From Balanoglossus misakiensis (Eukaryota > Hemichordata), in contig CM082580.2 in NCBI GenBank assembly GCA_040954595.2, forward strand, positions 12,276,001-12,340,000: 64,000 nt of DNA. Direction: 5' to 3'. Positions 50,801-63,800 of this stretch are shown in pieces. Below the pieces are notes generated by a model that saw only the letters and a list, made by a program, of their open reading frames with translations, was not told the DNA's origin and did no database searches. Position 1 is the first letter of the stretch. Each line of letters begins with the position of its first letter. Made by a program: the position numbers and the translations under genes.

Positions 50801-53800
50801 GCTGTTGATATGAGGACAAATGCGAATGTTTTTTTGACCGAAATCTCAGACTGCGGATATCTATAAATACATGGTCAAGGTGATAGTAAACAAGCGTCAT
50901 TTCGATTGCGTGGTGGACCCACTGTGGCTCTCGTTCAAAGCCGAGGGAAATGAAACGTGCAAGGCTTATACAACCTCAGATCAAACAGTGACCTTCTGAC
51001 AGGCCTTTTGCGCTGTGTTCATGGGTTATCCGTCTCTATACCTTCAACACATAAAGTTTGCATCCATTACGCTGAAACGTTTGGGCGAACCGCATATACC
51101 TACATCCATACATTGCATCAGACCATTTCTAAGCGATGGATCACGACTCACGAGATTGAACAAGGCATCTTGCCGAACATTTGGTACCGAGTACCGCAAA
51201 TGGAAATGACATATCTGTCGTTGCTCTTCTCAAAGATGAAAAAATCCTTCCTGTTTATCGATAATCCAAATTCCCAGTTTGATGGAATAGGTATCTTGTT
51301 AATTAGCAGAAAAAAAATAATTAGAGCGTCAGAGGAAACTTGGCCAGCCTGAACTCTCAGGTGGTTCACAGAAACAACAGTGGCTAGAGAAACAACAACA
51401 TGGAAACTATGTTTATTCTAAACATTACGAGTTGGCACGGCAACATGTGTACCCCCTACTTTTTACAACAGCTTAATTTCAGAGCAAGCACAACAGCTCA
51501 TATAGTTCTTCAGGCACACAGAAACCGAAAGAGTAATATAACCTATTTCGTTCTCCCTGGTGAAATATCCAGCATCCCATCTTATTTCTCGGTATATAAT
51601 TCCCCCGATGAACGAGATATATAAGAGGGTACAAACAAAGACAATTATCTCTCAAATTTAGCTGTGTCGGTTTATGTAAAGGGGAACTAGACGCGATCAA
51701 ACAAGAGCAGAACATACTTCCATCAAGTCATCCACTCAAGTACCCTCTTCTCATAAAGACATCAAACAACAATCATTTTTGTTAAGCATTAGAAGCTCGT
51801 TCGGTTCGGCCATTTGGAAAGTTTCCATCTAATGCACTTTTTATGGACATGAAGTTCTTGAATTGAATAGAAGTTGGGGTTAAACATACGGCTGCTAAAA
51901 AGGTCTGTAAATCTTTCTGTCTCTCGGATAAAATATAAGCGTAGCCTTCCGAATTGTTAATTTGTCGATAATATAATTTTTATCACTCGGAAGCCACTGA
52001 GGATTTCTAATTCCCACTGAAATCTACTCGAACCACCTGTGAAGACCGTCACTTTGCCAAGTGTTAAATGGGGATGCATATTCCCAGGCATAAATGTTAG
52101 CACAAACGACATGATGTGCGCAATTCGTTCAGACAACCAGGTCTTTCAGCCAGAATAATGCCGTGGTCTCCTCAGCTGATAAAGAAGTGGGATTCAAAGA
52201 CGGTGAAAAAAATCGACAATTATTCGGAAAGTGGTCCAATTATATTATAAGAGCCAGATATGCGAGGCCAATACCTCGAACAGACGGCGATATATGATTC
52301 GAACCGTTTTATCCTTCGGAAATCTTCAAACAATATCAGCATCATCTTATCTTATGGGATCTCCTATTAAGATGCGGCAGCCTAGAGAGGCAGTCTCGTT
52401 ACTTAGTCACGGCGAGCACAATAATTTACGGGTACCTAGGGAGTCTTAAAATATTCAGTGCCGTTTTACTGAACGCTTGATACCATTAGTCTAATCACGA
52501 ACTCCAGTCTATCAGGACATACTCCGTTGCGTTGCTTGAGTGTATGGATTTTCGCAGTTCGATGGTAGGTGCAAAGTTTATTTTTTTAGGTACCTGTTAT
52601 CTATCAACAGTCCGGAGCAACTCGGTGACAGCACCTTTCTTCTAGGCACAGATCATTGCATTTTTATACAGACTGGTTATATTGCCCGTGAGTAACTAAA
52701 AGTAATCCTTCGATTCTCATATAACTGATCACTTTCGAAATGCAAATATTGATCCTATTGTCTGCGGACGTGTATGGCATTTGACCGGGGTAGACATGCG
52801 CGGTCTTATACTTTACAAAATAATTAGAAAGACAAGTCAAGTCCAGTTTAGAATTGTGTCTAATGTGGAATCGAATGTTTTCCTGAATATCGGCACTTTT
52901 GTGCACGTTTTCGAGAAATACATATAATTAACACTATGCTACTTTTCATCTGGTAAGTCGGATAGTCTGATTTCATCGAAGTTTATATCTCATTGATTTG
53001 AGCTTCGAAAATGTATTTGAAATTAATTCATATATATTTCCTGACGTCATTCGCCGGTCTTCAATTGTGTTGGAGTAATTGCGTCTGTATGCGATCTCGA
53101 TACTACAAAATAGCCTGCCAATCCGGGTTGCCTGGCAACACCATCTTGCTTCCACGCATAATAATCAGTAAAAACATGTTTGTCTTTTACCTCTGGGCGT
53201 TTTGGGTAGAGAAACGCGTCACTCGATCTTCAGTCTCGACAATTGCAGAAAAGCGTTATGCCGATCACGTGAGCTGCATTGACAAAGCTATCACTCGGTA
53301 GAATGTCACACAGGGGATGTCATAATACGTAATACTTCAGTTGCCTTTTATAAATACTGGTATAGTTATTTGTCAACGGGCCACCTTGCCAGTGGTTGGT
53401 GTTTCTTTGTTTTTCATTTCACAAGCAAGGCAATAAATGATAGGCTGGCGTAGACAATAAACTGTTCACATTCGGATAACATGAGTTGGGCAATATCAAA
53501 TATCATCTCACTGAAGTGTTCATATACTCATATGTACTATACGAGGGGGTGGATAGAACTCTACAAAACCGGCGAGGCAGCACGTCGCGACAAGCTGAAC
53601 AACACCATTGATTTGTCAGACGAAACAAAATGAACTAACCGACCATGTCAAAATACATTTCCCCTTAAGTAACAGTGAGTGACGTCCTCAGCCTATGTGA
53701 CACAAACGAAGTCTATGCCTAACTGCAGGTATATACAAAGACTGTCAAATGATTATTCGTACAAGCTAGAAAGAAGGAAACAACAAGTGGAGTACCCTTT

Positions 53801-56305
53801 TTCCAACACACTTTAGTCGCATTAGTCGGTGGCACTTTTATAATCCCATTTAGAAAACATGCACCCGGTTGACATAACAATCATTAGCCCTACAGACGAC
53901 TAGAAAAAGGCATGGATTTTCCAGATGCGTACTACCCTACCAGTTAGAATTAACATACCATACACTATCATAAGATTTGTTTCGCCTTCAAAATTGCAAA
54001 CTTTGTTCTGCTGGGGTAAAGTAAAGAAGATTTGAAATAAAACAGTATATAATTTATGTTCTCGTTGTTTATTGAAAAGGTCACCGTTCTAACGAAAACT
54101 GATTGACACAACAGTGTTATTAAAGAACTTCGTCTACTTCCCGCTCCACATTTCCTGACCAAATTTGTCGTCTGATTCAAAGTGACAGTTAATGGCCGCC
54201 TTGTTTCATTTGAAGCAGGAGTGGTATGATTGAAGGGGCTTAGAATGGCCACTTTTACTGCTTCGACATCGTTTATGTCTCCTTCAGTGCGTGTAGGAAT
54301 TACATGTACGCAGCGTCGAAATCATTTTGTTGTTTGGCCATCATTTAGATTGAGAGAACGGCCGCTCAAGCCAAAAAAAAAAAAATACCAGACGCCGAGC
54401 GCGACTGTAAATTTCCACCTGAAAAGGTAGCGGAAACACACAATTTACTTGCTGGAGTTTCTATTCACAAATTCTATTCAGTTTCCATTCTCTGAGCGAT
54501 AAAAAGATAATTTTCGCGCAAGTGAATCCAACAAAAACTCATTGTTTACGTAACGCCAACCGGAGACGTAACTCTATTACGTTTGCTTTTAAAACTTTAC
54601 ACTTCGTCTTCTTCGTGAAAGGCCGGGCAACTTCGTGTCATTCAGTTGATAAATGGGTTCACTTTTCTGTGTTATATGAATAGATTGTTGTCTACTTAAA
54701 AATAGCACACCTTCATTCAGAGATTTAAATTTGGTCTAGTATAAAAGTAAATAAAAGTGTTCGTGCAGTGTAGGTCACATTAAAATTAACTCCCAGGATG
54801 AATCTTGACGCAAGTAGCCCCGTGGAGTTGCAAGTACACATATTACCCGTTTCGTGACTGTGACATCTTCCATTAGGTTTATTGGAAACCTCTTTATTAC
54901 GGTCTTTGACAGCTACTACCCACTGACATATTATGTTGTCAGTCGCGTTTCCTCATTAAAGACAGATTTGTTCAGTATTCAACGACTGTTCCGAACTTCT
55001 ACCCTGGTTTGTCTGTTATTATTTGCTGATTCAAATTTGATTTGCAGGCTGTTCGTCATAGTTATGAGGTATATTATAGAAAATGGTACTAGTATTTTAC
55101 GTAATGTGGGAGTAAGCCCCCGGGAAAGACTATAAAACTAAAACTCTGGCACTAGAAAATGGTCGCAAAAAATGACGACCCTTCATCAGTTCTTCCAGGC
55201 TGCCAACCCAATCGATCGTTAAAAGGAATCTCCCTGAGCATTTCAACAGCGGTGACCAAAATTCACTCGCACTCGTGACCGCTCTCCATTATAGAAGCAC
55301 GACACAGATGTGCTCGTCGTCGCAAATAACTGAGATTGGGGGCTCAAATGACGACGATCATGTACATATCCGCACTCGACATACGCGTAAATGATTAGTT
55401 CTATTTTAAACAGCTAGACCGGGAACCTCATTGTTACAATACATATTCTAAGACCAATTAATATTTTAAACCCCAGGTTGCTTGTAACTGGATTAGTTCA
55501 AGTTGAACGACGCTTTAGGCATTTGATCCATATCCTCGTGCAGTACTTCTCGTCACCTTGGGATTGTATGGCACTTATGCATGCGTTTGATGTTCAATAT
55601 GCAACCGGCAACAGTATCTTATCGATATTCTAATTGATCTGACCCCGATTTCCTTTTTACATAGTCTATATACAATGTACCTCATGCAGAAGTAATTGCA
55701 AAATATGTATTATAATATTATCTTACTGGGATACTAACTGAACTGACCTTGTTTCTTTCTTTTCTATAGGTGTTCGTACCCTTCGCAATATAGTAATTAG
55801 GGTCTTTGTCTTGCGTCCTTTAATATTCTTGACAGTCAATTCAAACGAGCTGTGGAAAAGGAACACGCATGAATGTTTCAACTGGATTTAACTTGTTTTT
55901 GCACATGACGTTTTCTTGTTTATTTTGCTCAACCATGCAAGAATGGCGGAATTTGTATACACATTAAACTGTTGACTACCTATCAAGGCCTTAAATCATC
56001 GTTTGAGTTTACTCCTTTCTACAAAAAGTTAATTCCATCGCTTGGTTTTTGCGACTAGATGCTGTTTCCAGAAATTACAAGAAAGGTTAGCGTGCGTTTC
56101 ATGCGAATCTCAGAAGAAAAAATCCTTCGTGCCCAAGGACGCAAAACACGGAATTTAATTACTTTCGACGTTCACGCTGTTGCTAACAAGTGAAGCAATT
56201 AGGAATTGGACAAGGCCTTGACTTGAACACAACTGCATCACACGACTTGACCCAGGAAAAGACGATCGTTTCATCGTCACCTCAGCACCATCTGGTCGTA
56301 TTTCA
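41894..56305. other. Gene-free interval between the two GPCR genes, about 14.4 kb
   Basis: I found no exon chain, domain or RNA gene. The frames at 42716-43030 and 50957-51352 are the longest and carry no recognisable motif. The interval holds the 5' regions of two divergently transcribed receptor genes, one MITE-like foldback element at 46184-46349 and a 14-G run at 48434-48447. Regulatory content is plausible but not visible by eye. Confidence 0.5.
46184..46349. mobile_element. MITE-like foldback element, about 166 bp
   Basis: Long imperfect inverted arms of about 60-70 bp can be aligned. The left arm starts TGCACCCTTT and contains TCACGCGCCATCATGAATTT and CAGAGCGAGG. The right arm contains CCTCGCTTTGACTTCAAATT and ends AAAGGGTGTA. 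The central part contains GTGATTGGTCAAC. There is no coding capacity. It fits a non-autonomous DNA transposon, but I could not identify a clear target-site duplication. Confidence 0.6.
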
Positions 56306-57835
56306 ATGTCGCTTACAAACTTTACCACAGACGGCATGGAGTCACTTCGGCAAGGAAGCAACTTCTCGCCAACCGCCGGTAGTTACATCGACGTGGACAC
56401 CTCTACTACCAGTGACGGAGCCTTGACGTCGTGGACATCGTTAAACGCGTCCGCGAATGAGTCTGACGGGTCGTTTGATTTGTCTGTCGACCTGACGATG
56501 GCGTACAACATATTGCTGGAACACCAGTTTCTGCAGGAGATCGAGGCAGCCAGGCGACGACACGGACAACCCTCCGTCATCGTGCTGATCGTTCTCTACG
56601 CGATATCCTTCGTCGTTGGCCTCGTCGGCAACACTTTCGTTCTCTACGCCGTCGCCAAGTTCCGCCACATGCGCACCGTCACCAACGCCTTCCTGGCCAA
56701 CCTCGCCGTCAGCGATCTGCTTGTCGTGCTCGTCTGCATGCCCATCTCCCTCGGGATGGAGATCTACGTCCACTGGATATACGGCCCTTTCATGTGCCGC
56801 CTGGTTCCCTTCATACAGGGAGTATCTGTGACCAGCAGCATGCTCACGCTGACGGCTGTCAGTCTGAACCGGTACTATGCCATCAGAAAGCCGCTGAAGG
56901 CCCGCTCGATGTTCACGGCGAAGTCGGTCTCCGCCTTCATCACCGGCATCTGGGTCATCTCCATCGCCACCGTCTCTCCCATTCTGTACGTGAACGACAT
57001 AGAAGCCTACAAAATCGAAGGCGTCACGTTCGACACCCTCTGCAGAGAACTGCACTGGCCGAGCAAGGAGATCCAACAGATGTACGGCGTTGTCGTGTTC
57101 CTCCTGACCTATTTTGTGCCCCTCTTGTTCACCCTGGCGGTCTACCTGCTCATCTGCCAGAGGCTGTGGAACCACGACAAGAAGTTGCGGAACGAACCAG
57201 TCCACGCTTCGAACCAGCAAACCACGGTGATCGAGAACCAGCTCAAGGGCCGCAGAAAGGTCGTCAAAATGCTGTTTATCTTAGTATCGCTGTTCGCCGT
57301 CTCCTGGCTGCCGTACTTCACCACGCAGATTTACTTGGATTTCGTGTTCGACAGCCACGCTTTGGAAATACACGCGTTTTTCCTCTGGCTGGGGCTGTCC
57401 AACTCTTCGGTCAATCCCATCTGCTACTGCTTCATGAGCGAACGGTTCAAGAACTGCTTCCGGACGATATGCTGTTGTTGGAGCAGGTTCAGGACTCCGC
57501 GCAAGTGCTCCCACCGGAGGGGAAGGTACACCGCCTTCTCCAGAAGCAGGTCGCCCTCGTTCTTTCGCAGCACCAGGACTGAAAGCGTCCGCTTCTCGGC
57601 GGTGCACACGACTCTGCAGTACAGCATGACCGACAGGCTGGCGGTGCCGGCATCTCGATTCACGCGAACCAGGGTCGACGAGTCGTCAGACGATGACCAC
57701 AGTGGGGAAGCTGCCCAGGGAACTAACACGGCTGATCCCGTTCCTCCTGAGGCCAAGTGCCACACTTTCCTGATTGAGGAAGACCCACCCCTCCAGACAA
57801 ACCGCAATAACAACTTATCGAATAGTGGTTTCTAG
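56306..57835 (+). CDS. Class A peptide GPCR, orexin/NPFF/QRFP-like, intronless
   Basis: One uninterrupted frame encodes 509 residues with seven transmembrane segments. The extracellular N-terminus (about 90 aa) has sequons at N5, N19, N47 and N51. TM1 has GNT (N109), TM2 has NLAVSD (D137), and the TM3-ECL2 disulfide is C164-C246. The TM3 end reads NRY (188-190) instead of DRY. TM6 has SWLPYF (333-338) and TM7 has NPICY (370-374). A CCC cluster at 389-391 suits palmitoylation. TM5 (FLLTYFVPLLFTLAVYLLIC) with QRLW resembles orexin and allatotropin receptors. TM6-TM7 resembles NPFF/QRFP receptors. The exact family and ligand are therefore uncertain. The start is the first ATG in frame; a second Met at residue 11 is possible. 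The C-terminal tail is long and Arg/Ser-rich. GC content is strikingly above the flanks. A single exon suggests either ancestral intron loss or retroposition. Confidence 0.93.
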   Translation: MSLTNFTTDGMESLRQGSNFSPTAGSYIDVDTSTTSDGALTSWTSLNASANESDGSFDLSVDLTMAYNILLEHQFLQEIEAARRRHGQPSVIVLIVLYAISFVVGLVGNTFVLYAVAKFRHMRTVTNAFLANLAVSDLLVVLVCMPISLGMEIYVHWIYGPFMCRLVPFIQGVSVTSSMLTLTAVSLNRYYAIRKPLKARSMFTAKSVSAFITGIWVISIATVSPILYVNDIEAYKIEGVTFDTLCRELHWPSKEIQQMYGVVVFLLTYFVPLLFTLAVYLLICQRLWNHDKKLRNEPVHASNQQTTVIENQLKGRRKVVKMLFILVSLFAVSWLPYFTTQIYLDFVFDSHALEIHAFFLWLGLSNSSVNPICYCFMSERFKNCFRTICCCWSRFRTPRKCSHRRGRYTAFSRSRSPSFFRSTRTESVRFSAVHTTLQYSMTDRLAVPASRFTRTRVDESSDDDHSGEAAQGTNTADPVPPEAKCHTFLIEEDPPLQTNRNNNLSNSGF

Positions 57836-60800
57836 AAGTCCGGAAATTCAATAATCTGGAGCTTGGAAACCGTATGGATGGTCCATCAGGCTCACAGGAT
57901 TATTGGCTGACGGGATCTCCTCTCCGTCGCGGACACTTGACTCAATTGAGGCTAAGACTGAAGTTGCCAGAGAAATAGTCTGATGGCAAAGCAGTATGTA
58001 TTGGAAATACGACTGCACGCCAACGAAATTGGATCGCTGCCTGGACATGTATATCTAACACCAACCTTCCATTATCGACGAACACTGCTTTGTAATATCA
58101 CATGCATTGAATAATCTTATTTGGTCACAGAAATAACAAAAAATTGAGTATTAAACACCTTTCCCCAGAATTTTCACGAAATACCAATTGTGATGTATGA
58201 AACTGCCGCTATTCCTGACATTCAAGTCCATACAGATACATGTAGGTCCATAGGAAAGGTCATTTTACTGTTGTTGTTTTTTCATCATGACACATATCAC
58301 TTACCCCACCGGCAATTGTAATATTATATTTAAAATGAAGAAGTGAAAATATTTTGAACACCTATACTTTGTTAATTGAAAAGACTGGTTTGTTGATTGT
58401 ACACAACCCATGGTTGTGGGTATAAATCTGACTCAACAGAGTCCGTTCAAGGCCCTGATTTCCACATTTAGAGAACGACATTGACGACATTAAGCGTGTT
58501 TCTCGGTTTGTTTTCTCTGTAAAAATGGGTCGGGTTGACCCCAACTGAGCGCAGTCCTAATTCGACAATATACTTGAGTCTGCGCAGACAAGTGAGAGCG
58601 ACAAGCGCAGTTAGAACGCTGGGGGAAATGTGTCATAGCGATTATTTGATGCAGCAATATATGTTACTTTATCGTTTTAAATGGAATAAATACCCTATAA
58701 TATCTCAGTTGTATTTAAACGCGTTCAATGTACGACAGAACTCCACTTGAATGCACGCAAAAAAAGAAACCCATTGTATAATTGATATGATTTAGGCTGA
58801 TGTATGATTTAGGCTTTTAGGCTGTCTTGCCAAAGCATTCCGAAACAGTGACGCAGATGGCAAAATAAAATCTAACATCAGACAAAGACGAATTAGAGAG
58901 GCTTCTAAACCAACAATTGCGTTCCTTCGCATTTTATAGGTGTTCGGAAGCGAAGAAGATGTTTCGTTCAGATAAATGTCAAGAGCCCCTAAGCTTTCTT
59001 TACCTGGCATGTCCAAGCCTGCTTAGGTCCATTCAGAAATACTTTTAACATCTTGATTGATATTGATTGTTCCCGACCTACTCAAATAAAAAGTCGAGTA
59101 CCCGCCCATGCAACCCTGGAACACAGTAGACTGGACTCGGTTAATTACATTTCACTGCAGGGGGAGAACACTCCTTTGCATTCTTCCGCTCACGTACGAC
59201 ATCGAATTTTATACTCCATGCCAATTTTCCTCAACTTTCTGTTCAGAACGATATTTCATTTACGCGCACGTCATGGAAAACTCTGTTTTTTTCAGTAAAT
59301 TTTCGCGATCTTTATGGCAGACTATCGGCTGTAAAAAACACAAAGTGAAAACTGCATAGCCGTCGGCCACTCTGAAACATGACGCAAAACAACATGTCGT
59401 CGTGACGTGTAGGCCTAAGCCGTCGCGTTAATCATAGCGCCGAGATTGAAAGCAAATGGCTCGTGGATATTGTCTTCGAACGGGTTATGTTACGAAGCGA
59501 GCCTCCAACGCCAAGGAACTTGCTGGATTCATTTGATATCTGCTTCAATTGTGCGTGTTTTTAAAACATTTATACCTTACCACCAACATTGCACGGAAAA
59601 ACACCGACGATTATTTTCAATGAAAAGCAAAAGCGTACAATAAACATTTCATGCTGCATGTCTACACACAACAGACGAATTATGACTGATAAATTTGAAG
59701 GTAAATGGAGTCGCTTTAAGTGAGAAGGGATCTCCGTGAGGGTGTATAATGATATGATTTCAGGTGTTGTTTGGAAAGAGGATATCTCTTTCCTTTCCTC
59801 ACATCACGCGTCATCGCGGAAACACGACGCCATTTGCATATTTCATGTGTCTCTCTGGAACATGAAAAGGGTCGGTTTTCGAAACTAGCTATTAACGTCG
59901 AGTGAAAAGAGTCGGAAATTCAACGAAAGCAGAAAATAAGCAAGAGTACCGCCACGACAGGTAACACCATTACACAAAAAAATCACGAAGCTTGAAAGTT
60001 GCCATGCCAACGAATCGACGACAGCGAATCTCGATGGGTTTGTACTATGATATGAAGTGCCACAAGATGTCCGTACGCAATATACTCTTATCTTTTTTTT
60101 TTATATTAAAACGATTAAAAGTCGAAAAACTCACGTTTGTATTTTTCCTAATCGTGTTTGGTTTTTCACTTCTGCAAAATAGCACATATACATGTGTCTG
60201 CTACAGTGAACACGAGGAAATATTTCTCAGCTAGACGCGCGCGTGGCGACGAATTGGATGACGTTCATACACATAGAAGCGAGGAGCGAGGTTAACACAC
60301 CGTGCAGCCATATAATTGAATATATCAAGCATCACTAATATGGCTCTAGTGAAATTAACTTTTCTATTCGGTTTCTGGCATTTGAATAATCGTGCATGAT
60401 TATTTTTATGTCACGACAAGAAACCTCACTTTTCCACTCAGTGGGTGCCTTCGGTAAACCACCAGTTGAAGCGTTCGATTGGCCCTCGCTGTTTCCGCTG
60501 TTATATGACGTGAACATCAAAACAAGTTACAGAATTATAGTAGAGCTTGAAACTTTTCCGCCTTCAACATTTGAACAAGATTCAACCAACCTGAAATACT
60601 AGTAGTTCCAATCGCGTCATGTTGGTGCGGATGGATATATCAACATAGATTTGAAATTTAGTACAGTTGTAGCTATAGGGCGTATTTGTTTCTGAGTGAA
60701 GAGGAACACTTTAAATACATTATCATGATTGCATAACTGTTTTACAGAAGCCGAGGTATTTTTCTAATTGCTGTAAGTGTTAATCCTTAACGGGCAATTC

Positions 60801-63800
60801 CAACAATCGCCACGGTTCGACTTTCCCCGCAAGTTCTAATGCCTATTCGTTGTCGTGACACACCAAGGATTATTGTATTTAGGTAATCAATTATTGCAAA
60901 TAATTACTATATTTCAATGTACAAATACAATGAAAGCAAACATTTAATACATTATCAGGACGGTTCTAAAAGATCAAACGTCCATTTTCACATTGTCCTT
61001 ATTTTTGAAGGCGGTGTCGTTTGCAACACTGCTAATTTCCTTTTTCGGAAAAAAAATCTGTCATCGGCCAACACGAAATATGTCCATTATCTAAACATTT
61101 CCAGTATATCTTATTCCTTTCAAATTTTCTAATGTTGGTGGATACGCTAATTGATTTAAAACAACAATCACACCTTGGTGTGGATTATTTCCGAAGGGCG
61201 TGTTACTGAAAACACGTTTTTAAAGCTCGTACTCATATTTCTCTATCTTATCATTGGTGGGTCAGCACAATTAAAGAAAACCCTGTGGCTTCAATGCAAG
61301 TGTGTATCACCGATGTATTTGTTTATTAACCGAGGATTATTATGACTTATCTCCACGTATTCGTAAGATAAGCGTGAAAAAACTGTTTGCAACTGCCCTA
61401 TCGATTAACTTCCACGGGGCAATGGAGATCTTGAGAACACGACGCGTGAGGAACATGCATGAACGATTAATATATTCGTATCGATCGCGTCTGCTTCATG
61501 AGAATTCAGCAGAATACTATCCCTCCCAATCCCTCCCTCCCTAGGTTTTCGGATCTGTTCGGGAATTTAGGAACGCAGTAATTGATAGGCCTGAGCACAA
61601 CTTTGTTCAGCATCCTGTCCGGGTCTTGTATAAAGCGAGGAAGTGCTTGACCCGACATTCTTTTACAGAGACATGCCTCGGTTGTCTGGGTTACAGTCCT
61701 TTAAAATCTATAAAATTCATTAAGTCTTATTCATCCAACATTCAGACGCAGATTCAAGACACGAGGAAATCCTTGTGGTACACATCATTTGTTGAATAGT
61801 GGACTTGGGATTGTAGGCAATCTTCATCGGTTTTACGTATTCAACTATTGTTCGTGAAAATTTTATCGGTCGAGTCCGTGGTAAACAGAAATGGTCTATT
61901 TATCTCTTTATCTCTTCAGAGTATCCACAAGTTTGGTGACTATTCATAAGTTTAATCGGACACGTAGGAAAACACCATCTCACCAAATTCACTTTTTTGG
62001 GAGATAAGGTACAACATGAATTCGCGGTAATCAAAAAGCTTTCTTCTGGTCTTTCCGGCGGTAGTTATCTCACGCCCAGTCTCCATTTAGAAAATCTAGT
62101 AGCAAATTACAGCCTGCCGAAGGGACAAGGACAGATTTGCTAATTATTTGATTATCTCAATGCGGGCTGTCGCCTTGGCGACCCGTGCAACAATCGAGAC
62201 TGACAGAGTGCCACCACAGGGAAGTGTTTTCACGGTAATTGACATTTGAGTTACTTTGTTGAATAATTGGTTGTAATTAGCCGAAGGCTCGCACGTGGGT
62301 AGCAATTGATTTCACAAATGGAAACTAATGGCGAGGACATTAACCGGACAAACGCCGAACTAGTTTGCCTCTCTCTCTGTTTTGGCGTGATTTCGAAAAA
62401 TCTGGTGTTGTCGACCTCGCAGGTGGAGAAGGACTCTTATCATCCACATTATATCTTAATTCACACCAGCGACGTTATCTACTAGAACGTTTGTCAGGGA
62501 AATTCCGAGCAATTACACAGGTCCTTTGCGGCCATCAGGCGTTACATTTTGCTACTTAAAGCGCACCACGTTTTTAATCTGCACAATACACACGCGATCA
62601 CAATCCGCCCGTTACTGCGTCCATCTGCAATGGCCATGACAAAAAGAATCTAAATGATCTCAATAGTTGAGCTGGCTGACAAGACATCTTACTAACGACC
62701 GCATTCGATAGAGAGAGGGAAAAGAGAGGGCTAGGCAACTAGAGAAAGAGAGGCGCACACAGAATGCGTTCTTGATCTCAGTTGCTAAAGTGACATACAA
62801 TTCGTTTCCACAAATAGTACCACATTTATAGATGGTACAACCATCCACCCACTGCAGAAACCTTTGGGGAGTGAACATCGTATGTTATGCCTTTATCTTG
62901 AATTCTACACGATGACAGCAAACGCTTATATTGTCGGAATGTTGTCCATTAATTATTTACAACACAAAGTCGGTACAATTTATTTTATATGCCAATGCAT
63001 TGTAAAGATGTCAACTTCACACGCACTATACATGGTTGCGCCCCTCTATAGTCTCATTAAATATATTGTCCATATACATGGAACCGTGAATCTTTTGTAT
63101 TCGAGTTGATATTTATATCACTTGCTTTGTGTGCTTCAAGACAGTGGGGGTATATTATTACTCGGAATCCGAAATATGACGCAAGTTATTTTGAAGTTAG
63201 ATTCAGTGCAATCTGATTATGGATGAGCTCGTTAATCTTTGATGAATTGTCCTCTTTTCCCCACACAACACCGCGGGGGGGGGGGGGGGGTGCTCGATTG
63301 ATGGTTGGAAAAAACTCCGTGACTAGTCAATCGATGGTTTGACGTCAAACAGAGAACCCTTCACTATCAATGCGTACACACTGATATAAATACATGTCAT
63401 TTGCATATCAAAAAGAAAATTATGTTTTAATAATATTTCTTTGTCTCCCATGTGAAGATGCTACTACAATGCAACGTCATTCATATCACATCAAATCAAA
63501 AGCGGCCAGCTAATTGGAAACCATTGCCGATAGAGCTAACAAGAAGATACGAAGATCAATTGTGACGTTTAACGTCTATTTTCAGCACACTTATCTTCAC
63601 CATTTTGAAAAGTTCAAAACGTGCTAAGGTTAAAGTCTGCACGTACTATACCATTATTTTGATTGAGAGAAACGCCATGATATTTTCACAGCGTTCATAT
63701 TTCCTGCCTAACATTTGATTACTCAAACTGGTCACATTACTCCCTGTACCGTTTGACAGATTTCTCACTGTGCAAACATATTTTGTCATTATTGAAGCGA

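Noticed and set aside
50957-51352. 131-codon frame in the intergenic interval
   Set aside because: It begins mid-interval without promoter or splice signals and shows no family resemblance.
56441-57582. Antisense 259-codon frame and out-of-frame 262-codon frame over the peptide GPCR
   Set aside because: Both are shadows of a GC-rich coding exon. The + strand frame at 56306-57835 shows full GPCR motifs.
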